This document shows, one piece after another, positions 48,379 through 62,300 of a DNA stretch of 64,000 nt (its first letter is position 1; the number at the start of each line of letters is the position of its first letter). The notes beneath the pieces were generated by a model that was not told the origin of the DNA, did not search any database, and saw nothing but the letters and a program-made list of their open reading frames with translations. The position numbers were made by a program, and so were the translations under genes. The DNA lies in contig CM066914.1 of the NCBI GenBank assembly GCA_033964015.1, positions 6,377,831-6,441,830 on the forward strand, in the 5' to 3' direction. This DNA comes from Scolanthus callimorphus (Eukaryota; Cnidaria; Anthozoa; Actiniaria; Edwardsiidae).

Positions 48379-48854
48379 CTAGCCTCTTCCGCACGCATCT
48401 CTTGGCTCAATAGGCCACGTTCGAATTACGCTCCAATGCCTACAAACAATAACCTCAAGTCGAGGCTTTCTTCTGAAATTACTGTAAATGTATTAGAACT
48501 TGGAGAAAGCCTCGATATGAAGCTTTTGTCTTGTGAGCATTGGAGTGTAATTCGAATCCGGGCTATTCTCAAAGTAAAACAACAAGTACAAAGTGCGGGG
48601 TTGCTGTGCTGGCGCGAAATTTTGCATACCGCGAAAGAGCCCAAAACGGTCATGGCTAAAAGGGATAACTCAGAAGGACCTGATTAATAATTCATAGGAC
48701 AAACAATAGAACGAAGCTACATTGCATAACATGGCATATGTAGCTTCGTTCTACCGTGAAGCCTATGAATTATTAATCAGGTCCTTCTGAGTCATCCCTT
48801 TTAGCCATGACCGCCGAAAACACGCCATAAAAGGACGCCTGCGGAAGAGCCTAG
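48379..48854. mobile_element. Nested foldback complex
   Basis: The outer ends CTAGCCTCTTCCGCA and TGCGGAAGAGCCTAG are inverted. Inside, 48419-48560 is bounded by TTCGAATTACGCTCCAATGC and its inverse, and 48645-48812 is a foldback with arms of about 75 bp (GGTCATGGCTAAAAGGGAT / ATCCCTTTTAGCCATGACC). Confidence 0.85.
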
Positions 48855-50333
48855 GTCAGAGTTCATGACTTCAGACAGCCCGTACCGCGGGGATCTCACA
48901 GAACTACCGCACCAGCACACGTCTACCACGCCGCGTACATTCGTTTGTATTTTGGATTGCGTAACGTTTCTGGGGTTTGCTCTCTTTTGGGGGCGCAAAT
49001 TTCCTATGCATTTGGTACCGTGTTCTTTGTTGGTTTTGTAGCTCTCCAGAGGAAACCTTGAAATCGACGGTGGAAATTAAATGGGCAAAAAAAAAAATGT
49101 AGGCGGAGTTGTAGACGTTTGCGGGCGTGTTAGCAGTACGAACTTAGACTCTACCAAAATTCTGTTAGAGTATCTTTTTTGTGTCGAATTCAAAGCTTCA
49201 GTCAAGAGTACAACCCGCCGAAACTACAATTGTAGCACTCGAAAGAACGATATCGCATTCGTCGCTGCACCGCTTCTTCGTGCTATTTCTTTAGCGAAAT
49301 CTAGCCTCCTGAACTTTTAGTTGTACAATTAGTAATTAGCACTTAACAGGGACCCGACTAAATATGGTGGGCTCCCACTTTCGGCAACTTTCCACAAATC
49401 TTACGCGAAAATCACGAAGGAACTGAGGTTCCCAATTTTATGTTTACCTCAGGAAAAGTGATTTAGGTTAACATTTCAATGAATCCAGAAAGCGAACTTT
49501 AATTCCCAAATTAGAAAATTACTGGAAAGTGGGATACTTTTAAATTTACATGTACCTCATAAAATTAATATTTCATCCTGCGTTTCATTCAAACCGACAT
49601 GATCAATTTACATATTTTTGTCGCCGTAACGTTAACTGATGCAGTTAAAACAAATATTTTATAATGACGTTAAACGTGAAATGACCCAATGACCTCTTAA
49701 TAAATACAACCCTTTTTAAAAAGCCTACTAATTAAAATCTCTTAACCACACCCAAATAACGAATCATTGACTAACGTACAATCATAGTTCAATACGCAGC
49801 ATACAATCATCAGTTTAACCGTTCTTGGATCTCAGATTTTCGGAATCCCTAGATTCAGGGATTAATTTTGTCTTGAGTCCTCTCCAAAGGGACGAGGAAG
49901 CGCGCTGTCTGTATCAGCGTACCAGCATGCAAAATATAAGGCACTGATGGCTCGATGTTGGTACCGGGCCTTCTACACCGGGCATTCTGGTTGTTTTCTG
50001 GTCCTTTGGTATGCTCCCGAAAAGATAGCCTTGTTGCGCCACCAAGCAAACAGGTGAGCATTCTCGGACAACTGCAACCAGGAAGCTGCAAATGCGGAAA
50101 CATTTCCAATAAACTTCCAGTTTTTTTTTTGACAAAGCTCATTTACACCAGATAAGATTTCTTATCATCTTCCGTTCGTCAAAGTCAAAGATTCCTCGCT
50201 ACATTCTTAGTTATGTTTCGGCAAATACAAGCCACTGCTTTCTTCTAGTCTGTACGGTCAATGGTTCCGATCATCGCGAGCTTTGCTCATTCATATTTGT
50301 AATATGTCTAAAAAAAAATCCGCACATGCGCAT

Positions 50334-53300
50334 TTAATGGCGATCCTCGTCGCCCATGGGAACCACCGTCTCGGAGCTCGGCGTTAATTGGCTAGCGTCG
50401 ATCACGTGATCGCTGCCGGCGGCGCCCGTGGGAGGGACGCTGGAGGAAGTTGTGCCATAGTTCTTTCGCCTTGTCAGTTGGGGTGGGGTGGATTCTTCGT
50501 TAGCTGAGTTGACAGTTGATTCGCGCTTGCTTCGTAACACGGGCGGTAGATATGCCTCCTAAAGAAACAAGAATGTATAGCGATCTTAGAGCCGTACAAG
50601 TAGATCGCATCCCAGTCAATCGCAAACGTCGCCGACAATTCCCGATATATGTGTTTTCATAATACTGGGATTGACGGAGATGGTCGGTAAAACACGGATC
50701 CCCGATCCTTTCCGACATATGAAAAAAACAGTCCCGCACAACCTAAAACATTCCTGACTCGAACAAATTTCTGAACGGTCCGGCGGGGCGCAAAAATTCC
50801 TGCATGGCAAAATTTTGAGGTAATCCTATATATTCTGTGAACAATTTCTTGCACAGCCCAAAATACCATTCCACCCCCTCAAAAGACAAGTGATCCATCC
50901 CCTACCGGTATGTAGACTTCTGTGATATGCTCTTCCTCGTCAGTCGCTAGTCGTTGCTGTTGAAAGGGAAAAATAACACTACTTGTCAACCAGGAAAACA
51001 AAGCGCTGTCAATTTCGCATCCTGCAGGCACAAACGCAATCTAACTTTGAACATTCAGGGTTCGTACGCATCCTGGAATATCCTGGATTTTCATTTCCTT
51101 CCTGGAAAGTCCTTGAATGTCCTGGAATTTTACGGAAAATCCTCGAAAACTCCTGGAAAAATGTTTCAACTCAAATGTGGTTGAATCAGTCAGTTTCGTG
51201 AATTGATTTTGGGCTGCAGACTATGACACCCTCCAGACTTATCATGTTTCTTTGGGGGGAGGGGGCATTTCTACCCCAAAAACCTCCTGGAAAAATAACT
51301 AAAGACTTCCTTGGAAAATACTGGATTTTTGTCATCCAGAAAGCGCACGAACCCTGATATTATTTGTATGGGGACACAAGGAGAGACGGGACCTACGGTT
51401 TAACGTCCTTATCCGAGAACAAGCGAAGGTCTAACCATTTGCAGACGTTAGAGCAAATGCAGCAGCTTCTCCCTGGGTCTTAGACCCCGTCCACACTGCA
51501 CCGTTTTCAAACGAAAACGGATACTTTTTGCTCCGGATACGGCTATCGTCCACACTACAACGCCGAAAACGATCACCGAAAACGGCGAAAACGATAAGTG
51601 TGGACGCAAATCTTTTTGAAAACGGAGCAAAAAGTATCCGTTTTCATTTGAAAATGGTGTAGTGTGGACGAGGTCTTAGTCCGGCTCGGGTTTGGACCCC
51701 GGCCTCCCGCACTAGAGCCCGACGTGTCGTGAAGCCATCATGTGACCAGCGAAGCATAACACAAAAAAGTTGTGTTCGTTTGCGCTGAACTCTCAACAAA
51801 GTTTGACTCGCGCACACGCATTGTATACTGTATCCATAGGAATAGACCCTATGGAGACGTTGTATTCGTTTGCGGCGACGCGCAACATTCAACAACATAC
51901 GAACAACATTGTTGCTGCAACAAAGTTGAGAAATGTTGAGTCCGTTTGCGCCGGCTTTACAGTTCACTTCGCCAGAGCCATTTACACGTCCTGTGACCAA
52001 TGGGCCATAGCATTCCCTTTGTGACTGTCAATCATCACATTGTTCTCACCTTGAAAGGTCCAAGTCTCTTGAAGAATCCAAAACAGACGCGGGCGACAAA
52101 AGCAAACAGGGTGATGGCCACGAGGACGATAGTGAAAATCGTCTGAGGGTCGTCAATTCCTATCAAACACAACAATCACCATCAAACAAGGATAGGGACC
52201 AGTCGCCCGTTCGACACTGATTCCTACAATTTTGTCGCAATGCCAAAATTGTCGCTGTATTGTTTTCTAATAGATGAGAAAGCATAGAGTTTGCCAGCTT
52301 GTGAATTACTTTAAATGTTTAGTCGCCATTGATTTCGTACTGAGGTTGAAACCATATGGTCGCCAACTGGTGACTAATTGTGATAATTTTGTCGCCAACC
52401 AATTTTTTTCAGTCGCCATTACTTTCTGGGGTGGAAGGTATAGTATGTTAGGTCGCCAGTTGCGGTGACTAGTGTCAAAATTGTTTGTCGCCAAGTACAA
52501 CATGTCAGTAGAGTTATTGCGACAAGACGATGAGAAAGAATCTCGAAATAGCCATCTACAAACACAATTTTATACTCGATTTACCGAATTCAATCGAAAA
52601 TATCACACGGCATTCCCTACATCTACCGCGTTACATGACAATTTCATGACGGGACGAACCTAAGTTATTCCTAAATTATTTCATGTAATTGCTTTTCAGA
52701 GTAACAATAACAATAACAATAACATTTATATAGCGCCTATATCTAAATAGTTCTAAGCGCTTTACATTGTTGTAATCAAAAAATATTTACATTAAAAATG
52801 AGTAAGCCTCCTCGATGAGCTCAGTTGCTCTTGAGGCAAACTCTGTGTCACAATATGTTTAAATAAAATATATATATAAAGTTATTCCTTATATTTTTTT
52901 CTTCCAAAGCAAACAAAGATTCTAAACTTTTGAATAAATGGATTTTTGGCCACTTTTTGACCAAATTGCTCGAAGTCCTGGTAAAATCTGTCTTAAATGA
53001 AACATACTATAGACAAAACAGCGTGGCATGTTTGAAAGATACCTCACTAAAGTGGGGGAAACCCTACTGCTCGCAGGGTACCTAAAGAAAACATATAGCG
53101 ACTCGAGTTACGCGGAACCCCAGAGCGATTTGCTATCTATAGGAGGAGCTTTTAAAAATATCGGTAAGTCACTGCCACTTTTGGTTTTTAGCTTTGAAAG
53201 ATCTGACCGGATTCTGCAGTAAGAACTTTTCTATGTAAATCTTTACAGCATATTATACTCTGCTTAGGGTAGTTCAACTGAATGAAAATCAATGTTATCA

Positions 53301-56300
53301 ATTAGAACAGAAATACTACTTATGGGAGTTATTTCTACTTCTCTTGGGGAGAGTAACGTTTGCCGTTGCCGCCGAGTATACATTTTAACCCCTTTCAACT
53401 CAATCTCAGGAAAAATGTCGGGCCGCGAATTACGAATACTGAGCCTATAATCGCGTGTGCCGCGTTAAACCTGAGCGTTACGTGACAAATCTACAGAGTT
53501 ACAACTCACTTCCAAAGTTAGCTGATAAAAAGCGATATTCTGTGGGTAGTTCTTCGTCCTCGATAGGAGGTGGTTCATCAAAGTCCGGCTCCATTTCTGT
53601 GTAGAGTGCGCTCAATGAACAACTCAGCTCGTTCTGGCACGAAAACCTTTTAATATATTATGTGCCACCTCATCAGAACATGTGTGTGTGATATCAGAGT
53701 TGCGTATTGCTGTAACGTTAAACATGGCCGGTAAATCACATGCAAACGCGTCCGCATTTTTCGCGGGAATCCTGTGTTACCAAGGAGATTACATTCAAGG
53801 CTGACGCCGCTGACAAAGAATCAAACGATAGCCCGTAGGCTCATTTTTTGTTACTTATCTGGTTTCCATGGAAGCTATTTTGTGTTAAAAATAAAACGGG
53901 TTATGAGACAACAGTACCCTTGAAAATTCATTAATGGTTATGAAGCGTGAGAACTGTGCTTGTAAATCAAGAGAAAAATATAAATATTTTTCTAATTATC
54001 AGACATACATTTTAGAAAAAAAATCCTCTTTAAGTGCAACACGATTAAGAAAAAGAACATATCAAAACTGATTAATTCAGTTCTCGTGGGCACACATTAG
54101 CTAGAAAAATATACAAAACCTTCCACTACCCGCTTGCGCGTCGCTGTCTTTTACAGTGTTGCCGAATTAAATATATACCGTTTCCGGGAAACGTTGTCAC
54201 TGGAAAAAGCAACAAAGCTTGGTGCGCTACGGAGTATGGGTAAAGATCTATTTGAATTTCTGTGCAATATTAGAACCAAACATGCTTAGAAATGTGCTGA
54301 AATGTAATAATGTTACCTGTGGTTGCGATAACTGTCTGAATTCATATGAAACAGTAGCAGTTTAGATGCCCCCATTATCCTTTGCGCTACAAGCTTATAG
54401 GCTTTTGGGGTGACAACGTTTCCCGGAAACGGTATATCCACGCTGACAAAAAATCCTCAAATCCCCGGAGAACAACGCGTGAGACAGTGATTTTATTTTA
54501 ACAGATACGTATAATGAAGCCTTCATATAGCCACACGCCTTGCATTATCTAGTACTCGTAGATGGCACACAAAAAGACACAAGAAGAGCAAATCATATTT
54601 CTCATTTTCATTTTCAAAGGTGTACTTTTTAAAACTTTTCTCTCTTTTCCAGTTTGATATTTTCACATAAGAGCCGGAAACAACCAGAAGTCCAGACAAT
54701 GCTCGGCACTACTCGGTAATTCATTGGCAACAGTCTCCCGCACGGCAACCGCAACCACGCAAAGCAGTGGTCATTTTTGTATCTGATGACGTCACCGTGC
54801 CTTCCAAAAAAAGCAGTATACTATTATGATAAAATACAGGCCACATGAGACGTAAAACAGTCCGTTCGCTTGCGGGCGCAACTTTGTAAAAATGGCCGTT
54901 AGTTTTGGCCAAATTTGGATCAGCATGATTCTGAACATATTTTGTGTTACTCTCATTCACTTGGTAAAACGTTTATTTCAAAAACATTTCTTCCTAGCGA
55001 ATCTCCATTCTGATTGGCTTTTGTTCATCCGTAAAACTACTTGTATGTATTAGAAGTCTCATCTCTTGGATGAGGGTGAGTTTTTAAAGATGGGATTGCC
55101 GGGGAAAACTATGGCGACCTCGGCCTAGAAATTCGAGACCTCGTCACCCGACCTCGGTCATTACTTTCCAGACCTTGGCCAGTTTTTCGCTGTACGGCGA
55201 TCACTGATCGAAGGAAAGCAGAGATGGACAATCTGGTATGTTGAACAGACCTTGTTCACATGTCTTAAAGGCCCATCACCAACCGAGAGCCTTTGCAGAC
55301 TCTTAGCCAATCAGAGCGCCCGAAAAACAATGGATCAATTTGAAAACAAAAGAAACCGGAGCGCAAAGGCTCCCGGTTGGTGATGGGCCTTTAAAATTAA
55401 AATCACATGAAAATCAAATACTGGCACTATGTATCCTCTTAGGCATAACTCATAAAGAATGCAAATATAAAGATCTCATTAATCTTGTCTTAATTATTGC
55501 TAAGCGTTTTATTTATTTTTGCAGACAAATAATGATCAAACCTTGGAAAACCTAGACTTCTTCTGGAAAAAAGTTAAACAAATACATGATACTGAGCTAG
55601 CTATCGCTACAAAGAAAAACAAACTAAAAATTCATTTAACTAAATGGAACCTCTTAAAAACCGCTTTTAAATGTTTTTTGCTTGTTTGTCATATGTCTTA
55701 TTTATTTGATGTACGTATTACGTATGTAAATATATATTATATGTATATACTTGATGACAATAAAAAAACACATTTAAAAAAAAGTATGTATCCTCACATT
55801 AGTAATCCTTTAAATTTTCGTTATGCCAAATGCCATGTCGGCTGAGAAAGCAGAGCTTGAAAATTTTGGAAAAGCGTCTTTTACAAAAAAAATCATTTAC
55901 TACCGAAATCACTAAACTGCCGGCACCCTCGAAAATTCGATCGATCGTTTGTCAGTTTCGGTTCGCTCGTCTGGCTGTTTGGATCGATCCAAATGGTCAC
56001 GTGACATTCACATTTTTGTATCAAACAATGGAAAAAGCGTGTGTTTCCATGGTTTGGTACAAAATTTAAATGTCACGTGACCATTTGGATCGATCAAAAC
56101 AGCCAGACGAGCGAACCGAAACTGACAAACGATCGATCGAATTTTCGAGGGTGCCGGCAGTTTAGTGATTTCGGTAGTAAAATCATACGTTGGGTGTGGT
56201 CCGAAATCACATGCTATATTCAGTCGCACCAGCCACAATATTTTTTTCTTTCATAGCGCTGTCCTAAATGAGCACGGTGATAATAAACTTACCGAGTCGT

Positions 56301-59300
56301 ACGACGCCAAAGAATAGAATGGAAAGCAGCAAAAAGAAGGTTGAGATGAGAACGAAGACCACTGCGGTGCTGTGAACTGACGGATCCACGTACTTATAGG
56401 CAGGCGAGCGGTAGTTGAAATACAGATTATAACGGTCCACCGCGTGCTTAAACGCCAGGTATAACAGACCTGCAAATAAAGGCGGGTAGATTGCATGTAA
56501 CAACCTATGGTAGGTAGGCTATTTAACAATTAGACTACTCGTTCTCGTAGTCTAATTGTTTTAATACCTACCCTAACACTAGCATACTACCTTCTGGCAG
56601 TAATAAAAGCGAGAAACACGAACGCCAAAAAGGTATAGGAACCAAAAAGGTATACGTGTGGCAGATAGATTATCTCGTTAACTTGAACATGACGTGAAGG
56701 GGGAAAACGGAGAGCTAAGAGTACATACCAAATGGGGTTACTAGCGGACAGGTGAGCGAGTAGACCATCATGACGGAGAAAAATACGATCATCCACGCGT
56801 ACTGGTGGCCAAATGCGAACTCACGAACTGATTCCTGTAAATCAGAAAACATCAGAAATTAGAAGTAAAAACATTAGAATACAGGACCACCAGGCACGAT
56901 TGAATGAAATAAGGGGACTAAAAACACGAGCGAGTGTTCTAACAGGGGTGTTAATCAGGCACGGCCCCGCGAAGAGGGAAAGGCTGGGAAACATTTACCA
57001 TGCATTATCTAGTATTCAGCTCCCCTACTCACTCAGGGCCCTACATTAACCTTTTTCGAGAGGTGTCACTGGCGCCTAGTCGCCAAATAGTGGAGTTTGG
57101 TCGCCAAAATAGAAATCTGGTCGCCATCTTTTTGTCCCGAAATAATGATGTTGACAGCTAATTTTGAGGTGAGCATTTTTTTAAAGCTTAAAGACTGGAA
57201 AGGTAAGTCGCTATTTGACGACCAAGGTTGCCAAACCCACAATCTAGTCGCCATTGTCGCCATTTGCGACCATGGTCGCAATGATCGGCGCTGCTACTTT
57301 GGTGATAAATTTTAAATTGAAAGGCGTCCACCTACCCTCCTGACCAGTCTCTTCTCGCCCTCGTTCCTAGCGAAGCACATGCGTATAGAGTACGAGGCGA
57401 GCTCGGGGAAACGGCACAGCTCCAACGCGGTACCAATCAGGGCGGACGTGACCAGGTAGTTGACGAAAAACGCACCGTTATTGGGCAAGAAAACACACCT
57501 GACACAAGAGAAGGCAAGGGTAAGGCTAGTTACGTTTTGTCTGTTTGCTGTCGTAATTGAATTTATTCTAACTGAATTCTTTTTGCCACAGCGGTGACTC
57601 CTGCGGCAAACGTCGTACCGTACCAAGCAATAACAATGGGAAATTGTTAACAATAACATATAAAAGAGGCGGTATTTTGTTAAAGAAAAAGTTCGCTCGA
57701 AAGTCGACTGTCGGGCCACCCTAAGAGGCGCAAGTGGCTATCGAAATCGGTTGTATCGAAAACGGATCCAGATCAGATCCAGATCAGATCCATTTTAAAA
57801 ACAGATCAATTTTGAAAACAGTGTTCACGTGTTCGCATAAAGGAACCTGCACGGCTCAGAGAGTTTGACAGGCGAAATAGAAAATGCCGGCCGAAATACC
57901 CATTCTCGTAGCCAAAGCTCCCTGGCTCATCACTTCGCAGGAGAGGCTCTGGTGGCGGCCATTCTGAGGGCCTTCACTGATTCATGGCTGATTTTGAAAG
58001 TTGGAGCATACGCTGAAAGGTCTTTCTCTCAGCGGCTCTGTATTAAATCTTGCGCAAGCATCAGTAGCTGTCACCAGAGCCTCCTCCGCGAGGTAACGAG
58101 CCGGGGAGCTCTGGATTCGAGAATGCCAAATACCAAAACACGATGCGCGAAACATCGAACTTGACTGTAATATATGTATCATTTCTACTACTTCAGACCT
58201 GGCATCTGGTTCATAGTAACACTTACGCGAGCCGACTCTGGAGGCGAGCGGATCCACTGAGCGTGACTTGAAACAACGCATCGGCACTGCGAAATAAATA
58301 AAGACCAACGGATCAATTCATCATTGTGCCCTACCACTACGAAGTCTCTTGAGTGTACCCGGGCCAGGCACCTCTCCCCTTTACGAAGGTAACGTTTTTG
58401 CCCCGCCCCGCCCATCCTAACATAACTGGCATTTGTTCTTTACCTTGTAAGCGCTAGAGAGGGCAGGACGATCACCATGAGCATCAGAAATACATAGGTC
58501 TTGATCATAACAGAGTGCTCCAGACGGGATCTGAGGTTACAAATACCAAGAACAACAGTCATTAAAGCCAGTACATAAAGGTGTTTCTTACGTCAAATAG
58601 AACAAAATTCCGCGTATGACTGCTCCGTAGCGGTGTTGTGCTGTGCCGTGTCTAAAGCTACGGCTAAACTAGGACACATGAAGCGCGCAACATTTGTGTC
58701 CTGCATGTTTCCACGAGTGGTTAAACTAGGAAACATCGCACGCATGTGTCTCGGACACATAACATGTTTCTTGTCTGGCGAAGAAACATTTCTTTGTGTC
58801 CCGGCTACAAAATTTGTTGCTAAACAGGGAAACATGAAGGAAACATGTGTCCGGCTATAATGTAGCGCGCTACATGTGTCCTAGTTTAGCCAGGGCTTAA
58901 GCATCTGACTGGCTGATCAGTCATTCGCGTGATGTGATTGGTGGAACGTGCCATGCCCGTACTCCACAGACAATAAAGCTTCACAGACATTAGCGCACGA
59001 ACCACATGGGCGTTGTAGGATGGGTGTGTGACTGCCGTGGGTGAGCTCTCATCATCTGCGTAGTAGATGAGTGCTCTGCAACCTGAAATCAATATGCAGC
59101 CGCGCTAAGTGAACTGGGAGGTAGCTCAAAGGATTTGGGTGTAGGATTACCTTGTCCAGTGCGCTTCAAAATAGCTGGAGTAGCTCACGACGGCAGGTAG
59201 AATTGCGGAAAACGTCCACAACATGATAGTGGGCAAGAACTGCGTGAAGAACGCGTTAGGCTCTCCTCCAGAGGTTTTGGGATGCTTTTCCGCTGAAATT

Positions 59301-62300
59301 AAATAAGACAAGGAAAGAAAATGAAATTGAATATACAAAACCTGTCCGTGGGAAATATTTGGTCGTTTAAAACTATAGATCTTCTATTCTTTGGCAATCA
59401 AAATAATAGTAATTGTAGTCTTCAAACAACCCTATTGATAAAGGATCTCTACTATCTGATCGATAAAGGATCTCTACTATTTGATCGCAGTCGGAATGTT
59501 TTCATTGTATGTGCTACCTGATTAAGTATTGGTTGCCACTAATTGGAATAATGTTCGTTACATCAGAGTTTTCGCGAAATTTAATACTCGCGAAATTTAG
59601 TGAGAATAAGGTACACATACCTACAGACGCCTGGATCTCATTGAAAGCAGTAATGAGCACGGTAGGCGTCGTGATGAAGAGAACAAATATAAACAGCACT
59701 ATATTAATGATAAGGGCCCGGGCCCACCAGCTCTCAGGGTCCACCGATAAGTGTTCCCAGATCATGTCACCAGTGATGGGTGCAGCCGACAAATTCCAGT
59801 GGTCTGAGAATATTTTACGAGACACCGAGGACTCAGGACTACCATGCTTGATGGTGTTGAAATCCTTAAGGCATCTGAGAGAACAAGAAGAAATTCAAAG
59901 TAAAGGGAGGAGTTTGCAGAGCAGGTCACAAATGCTGGACAAAACACTTTCAGAGAAGTACAAAACATTGACAAGTTTGTAAGCAACTAAATTTGTTTAC
60001 TGGCAAGATATTTCTTGCTATGAACCTTCAAACGTGATGTTACTGGTAAAGAGAGTTATGACTTAGGATGCAGTTGGCATCTAGATCTCTAGACTTCTGG
60101 ACACCTACATGTACCTACATGGACCTGACGGCAATGTGATCTATCTCATTAACAGACAATACATCCTTGGAAACGAAGCGGAAGGGCATTGCAGGATCCT
60201 AAAACAAGGTGTGAAGCCATAGGGCTTCAGATACTTACTTTTGTGCGGTTTGCTCATTAACGAAAGTCACAAAAGCCACACCCAAACTTTTCAGAGACTG
60301 CTTTTCTTCCTCAAATTCCACCTTTGCTTCCTCTTCCTCCTCAGTGAAGTATTCTATGCCATCCACATGCATGGCTCCACAGCAGTGGAAGCAGGGGGAC
60401 ACCTTACTGGTGCTGACAGTGGTCTGTGGTCGCTCCCCTGACAGCTGCAGCAACTCCTCACAGTGCTCCCTCCCCAGGCGAGCTGCCTCCCACTTGCGCT
60501 CAATTTTCTGAAGCTTGTCACAGTCATATGCCAGTTGAACTTCTTCTACCATGGTGTCATCATACACCTCTCTGTAAAAACAAAGCTGGTCAGTGAGTCA
60601 TGGCTACCAGAGCACACTTGGAAGTGGGGGGCTTATAAAAAATAATGTATCACATAGTACGTGGGGGACTGAACACTAGGAAATGTATGGAAATTTGTTT
60701 CAACCAATAGAGGCTCAGAGAAAAGTATTTTTGCAGAAGACTGAACATTTGTTTACTGCATAACACAGTCCTGAGTGTTATAGTGGGAGGAGCTATCCCT
60801 TGTATAGTCCATCCTGCCAAGCGAAAAAGGACGTTATATGATATTTTGTCAAATTTCTGGTAGCTACTTTATATATCTAAACACGGAGAATATTGATTAT
60901 CCAATGTTCGCACGGCAAAGCAGAGATTTGGCAGTCTTAAGTTCTTATTTTGTAAGGGTTTGTATGGGAATTCAGAACTTCTTTTTTGTTTTTCTAGGTG
61001 TGAAATTCTGCTTCAACAATGTAGAAAAAGCCTTCCCAAAGATTTAAGCACTTTCAAGCACTAAATCTCAAATTCAAGCACTTTGAAGGCCTTTAATTTT
61101 TAATTTCAAAGTCAAGTATTTTCAAGGACTTTCAAGGCTTGAACCCTGTGTTCTGAGCACCAGTACTTATTCAGTGCTCTTTCAATACTTACACAAAATG
61201 CTGCTGTATCAAATCCCTTGTGACATTCTTTGGTATATTAGTGATCATAACAGTTGTGTTGGACTCATGTAGAGTCTCAAAGTTGAATAGAGAGGTAAAG
61301 TGACGCATGATGACGACAATGATAATTAGGTATAGGAGTGCAAATACTGAATGAAGCCAGAACATGCTGGAATCTGGACTCAGATTAGAAACAGTGGTGG
61401 CACCAAAGCTGTTTCTGTTGAATTCTGAAATGTAAAAAAAGGTAGAAAGGTGAAATTGCGCCTGATACACGGCAGGCGTAAATACACCTAAAATGTTTCC
61501 TTTAATGTAAAGGTTAAAACACTTACTGGAAATATCATGAACGTTTTGACATTACTTAGCTGTAAAATAACGACTGTGTGTCAGTTTCTACAGTGTTCTC
61601 CTAGTGAATTTACGGTGAGATTTTTGATGAATTACACCTATAATGTTGGTACAAGGCATAAAATTGTGACTGTGATAATTTCTTAATTTCGAGCATTGGA
61701 ATGTAATAAAACATTATACTAGATTTAAGGACAGATGCCTTGCATGCTAGTATACCCTTTAGATGGTCCACAGACTTAGTGCCTATGTCACAATTGCCCT
61801 TCTAATTTAACTTAAAAAATGTAGGAGTACATTTAAGGGTTGGAAAGCTATAAATTATCTCTTTGGAAAACTTTGTAAGCACCATGCCCATACTGATATC
61901 TCTATGTATTTTATGTTCCCTGTCGAGCACCCTGATACCCACACGATAGTTATGGCTGACTGACATTTAGATCTACAATCATATGCAAAATGCTGATGCA
62001 CTTGCATTCCCTACCATCCTCTTTTGCCCTTTCAATGATGCTAGTTGAGCTGGACAAGCCAATATTGAAATAGACAGGGAAGGAACCAGAAGGGCAAATG
62101 TGGCAACTACTTTTGCATTTTACTGTAGCTTAATATAAACAGATGCAGTAATAATTGTACAGTTCCCTCTTTTTGATTCATATATTTTGTAGCCTCAATG
62201 TTTACTCACCATTAGTCCCTGAGTAGTTGATGGGCAGTACAATGCCTATAGACAGGCAAAATATTATAATAGAATAAACTAGAAGATGCTTCTGGAACTG

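Larger units (their letters stand above)
46892..50333. other. Spacer between the 3' ends of WDR76 and TMEM63
   Basis: Contains the 3' UTRs of two converging genes, a 425-bp MITE (47266-47690) and a foldback complex (48379-48854). ORFs at 47897-48394 (minus), 49081-49320 (plus) and 49855-50142 (minus) show no recognised family or splice context. GTAGACGT-containing blocks at 48910-48945 and 49096-49125 are imperfect inverses, possibly the ends of one more small element. Confidence 0.5.

Noticed and set aside
47897..48394. 165-codon minus-strand ORF as a gene
   Set aside because: No recognised family, no clear splice partners, and its right end runs into the foldback complex.
55830..56238. Two similar small proteins on opposite strands
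   Set aside because: They are the two arms of one foldback element translated from each strand.
58886..59083. Additional TMEM63 exon on the minus strand
   Set aside because: It has an acceptor-like CAG and an open frame, but the exons at 59151-59292 and 58444-58530 join in phase and match the family without it.
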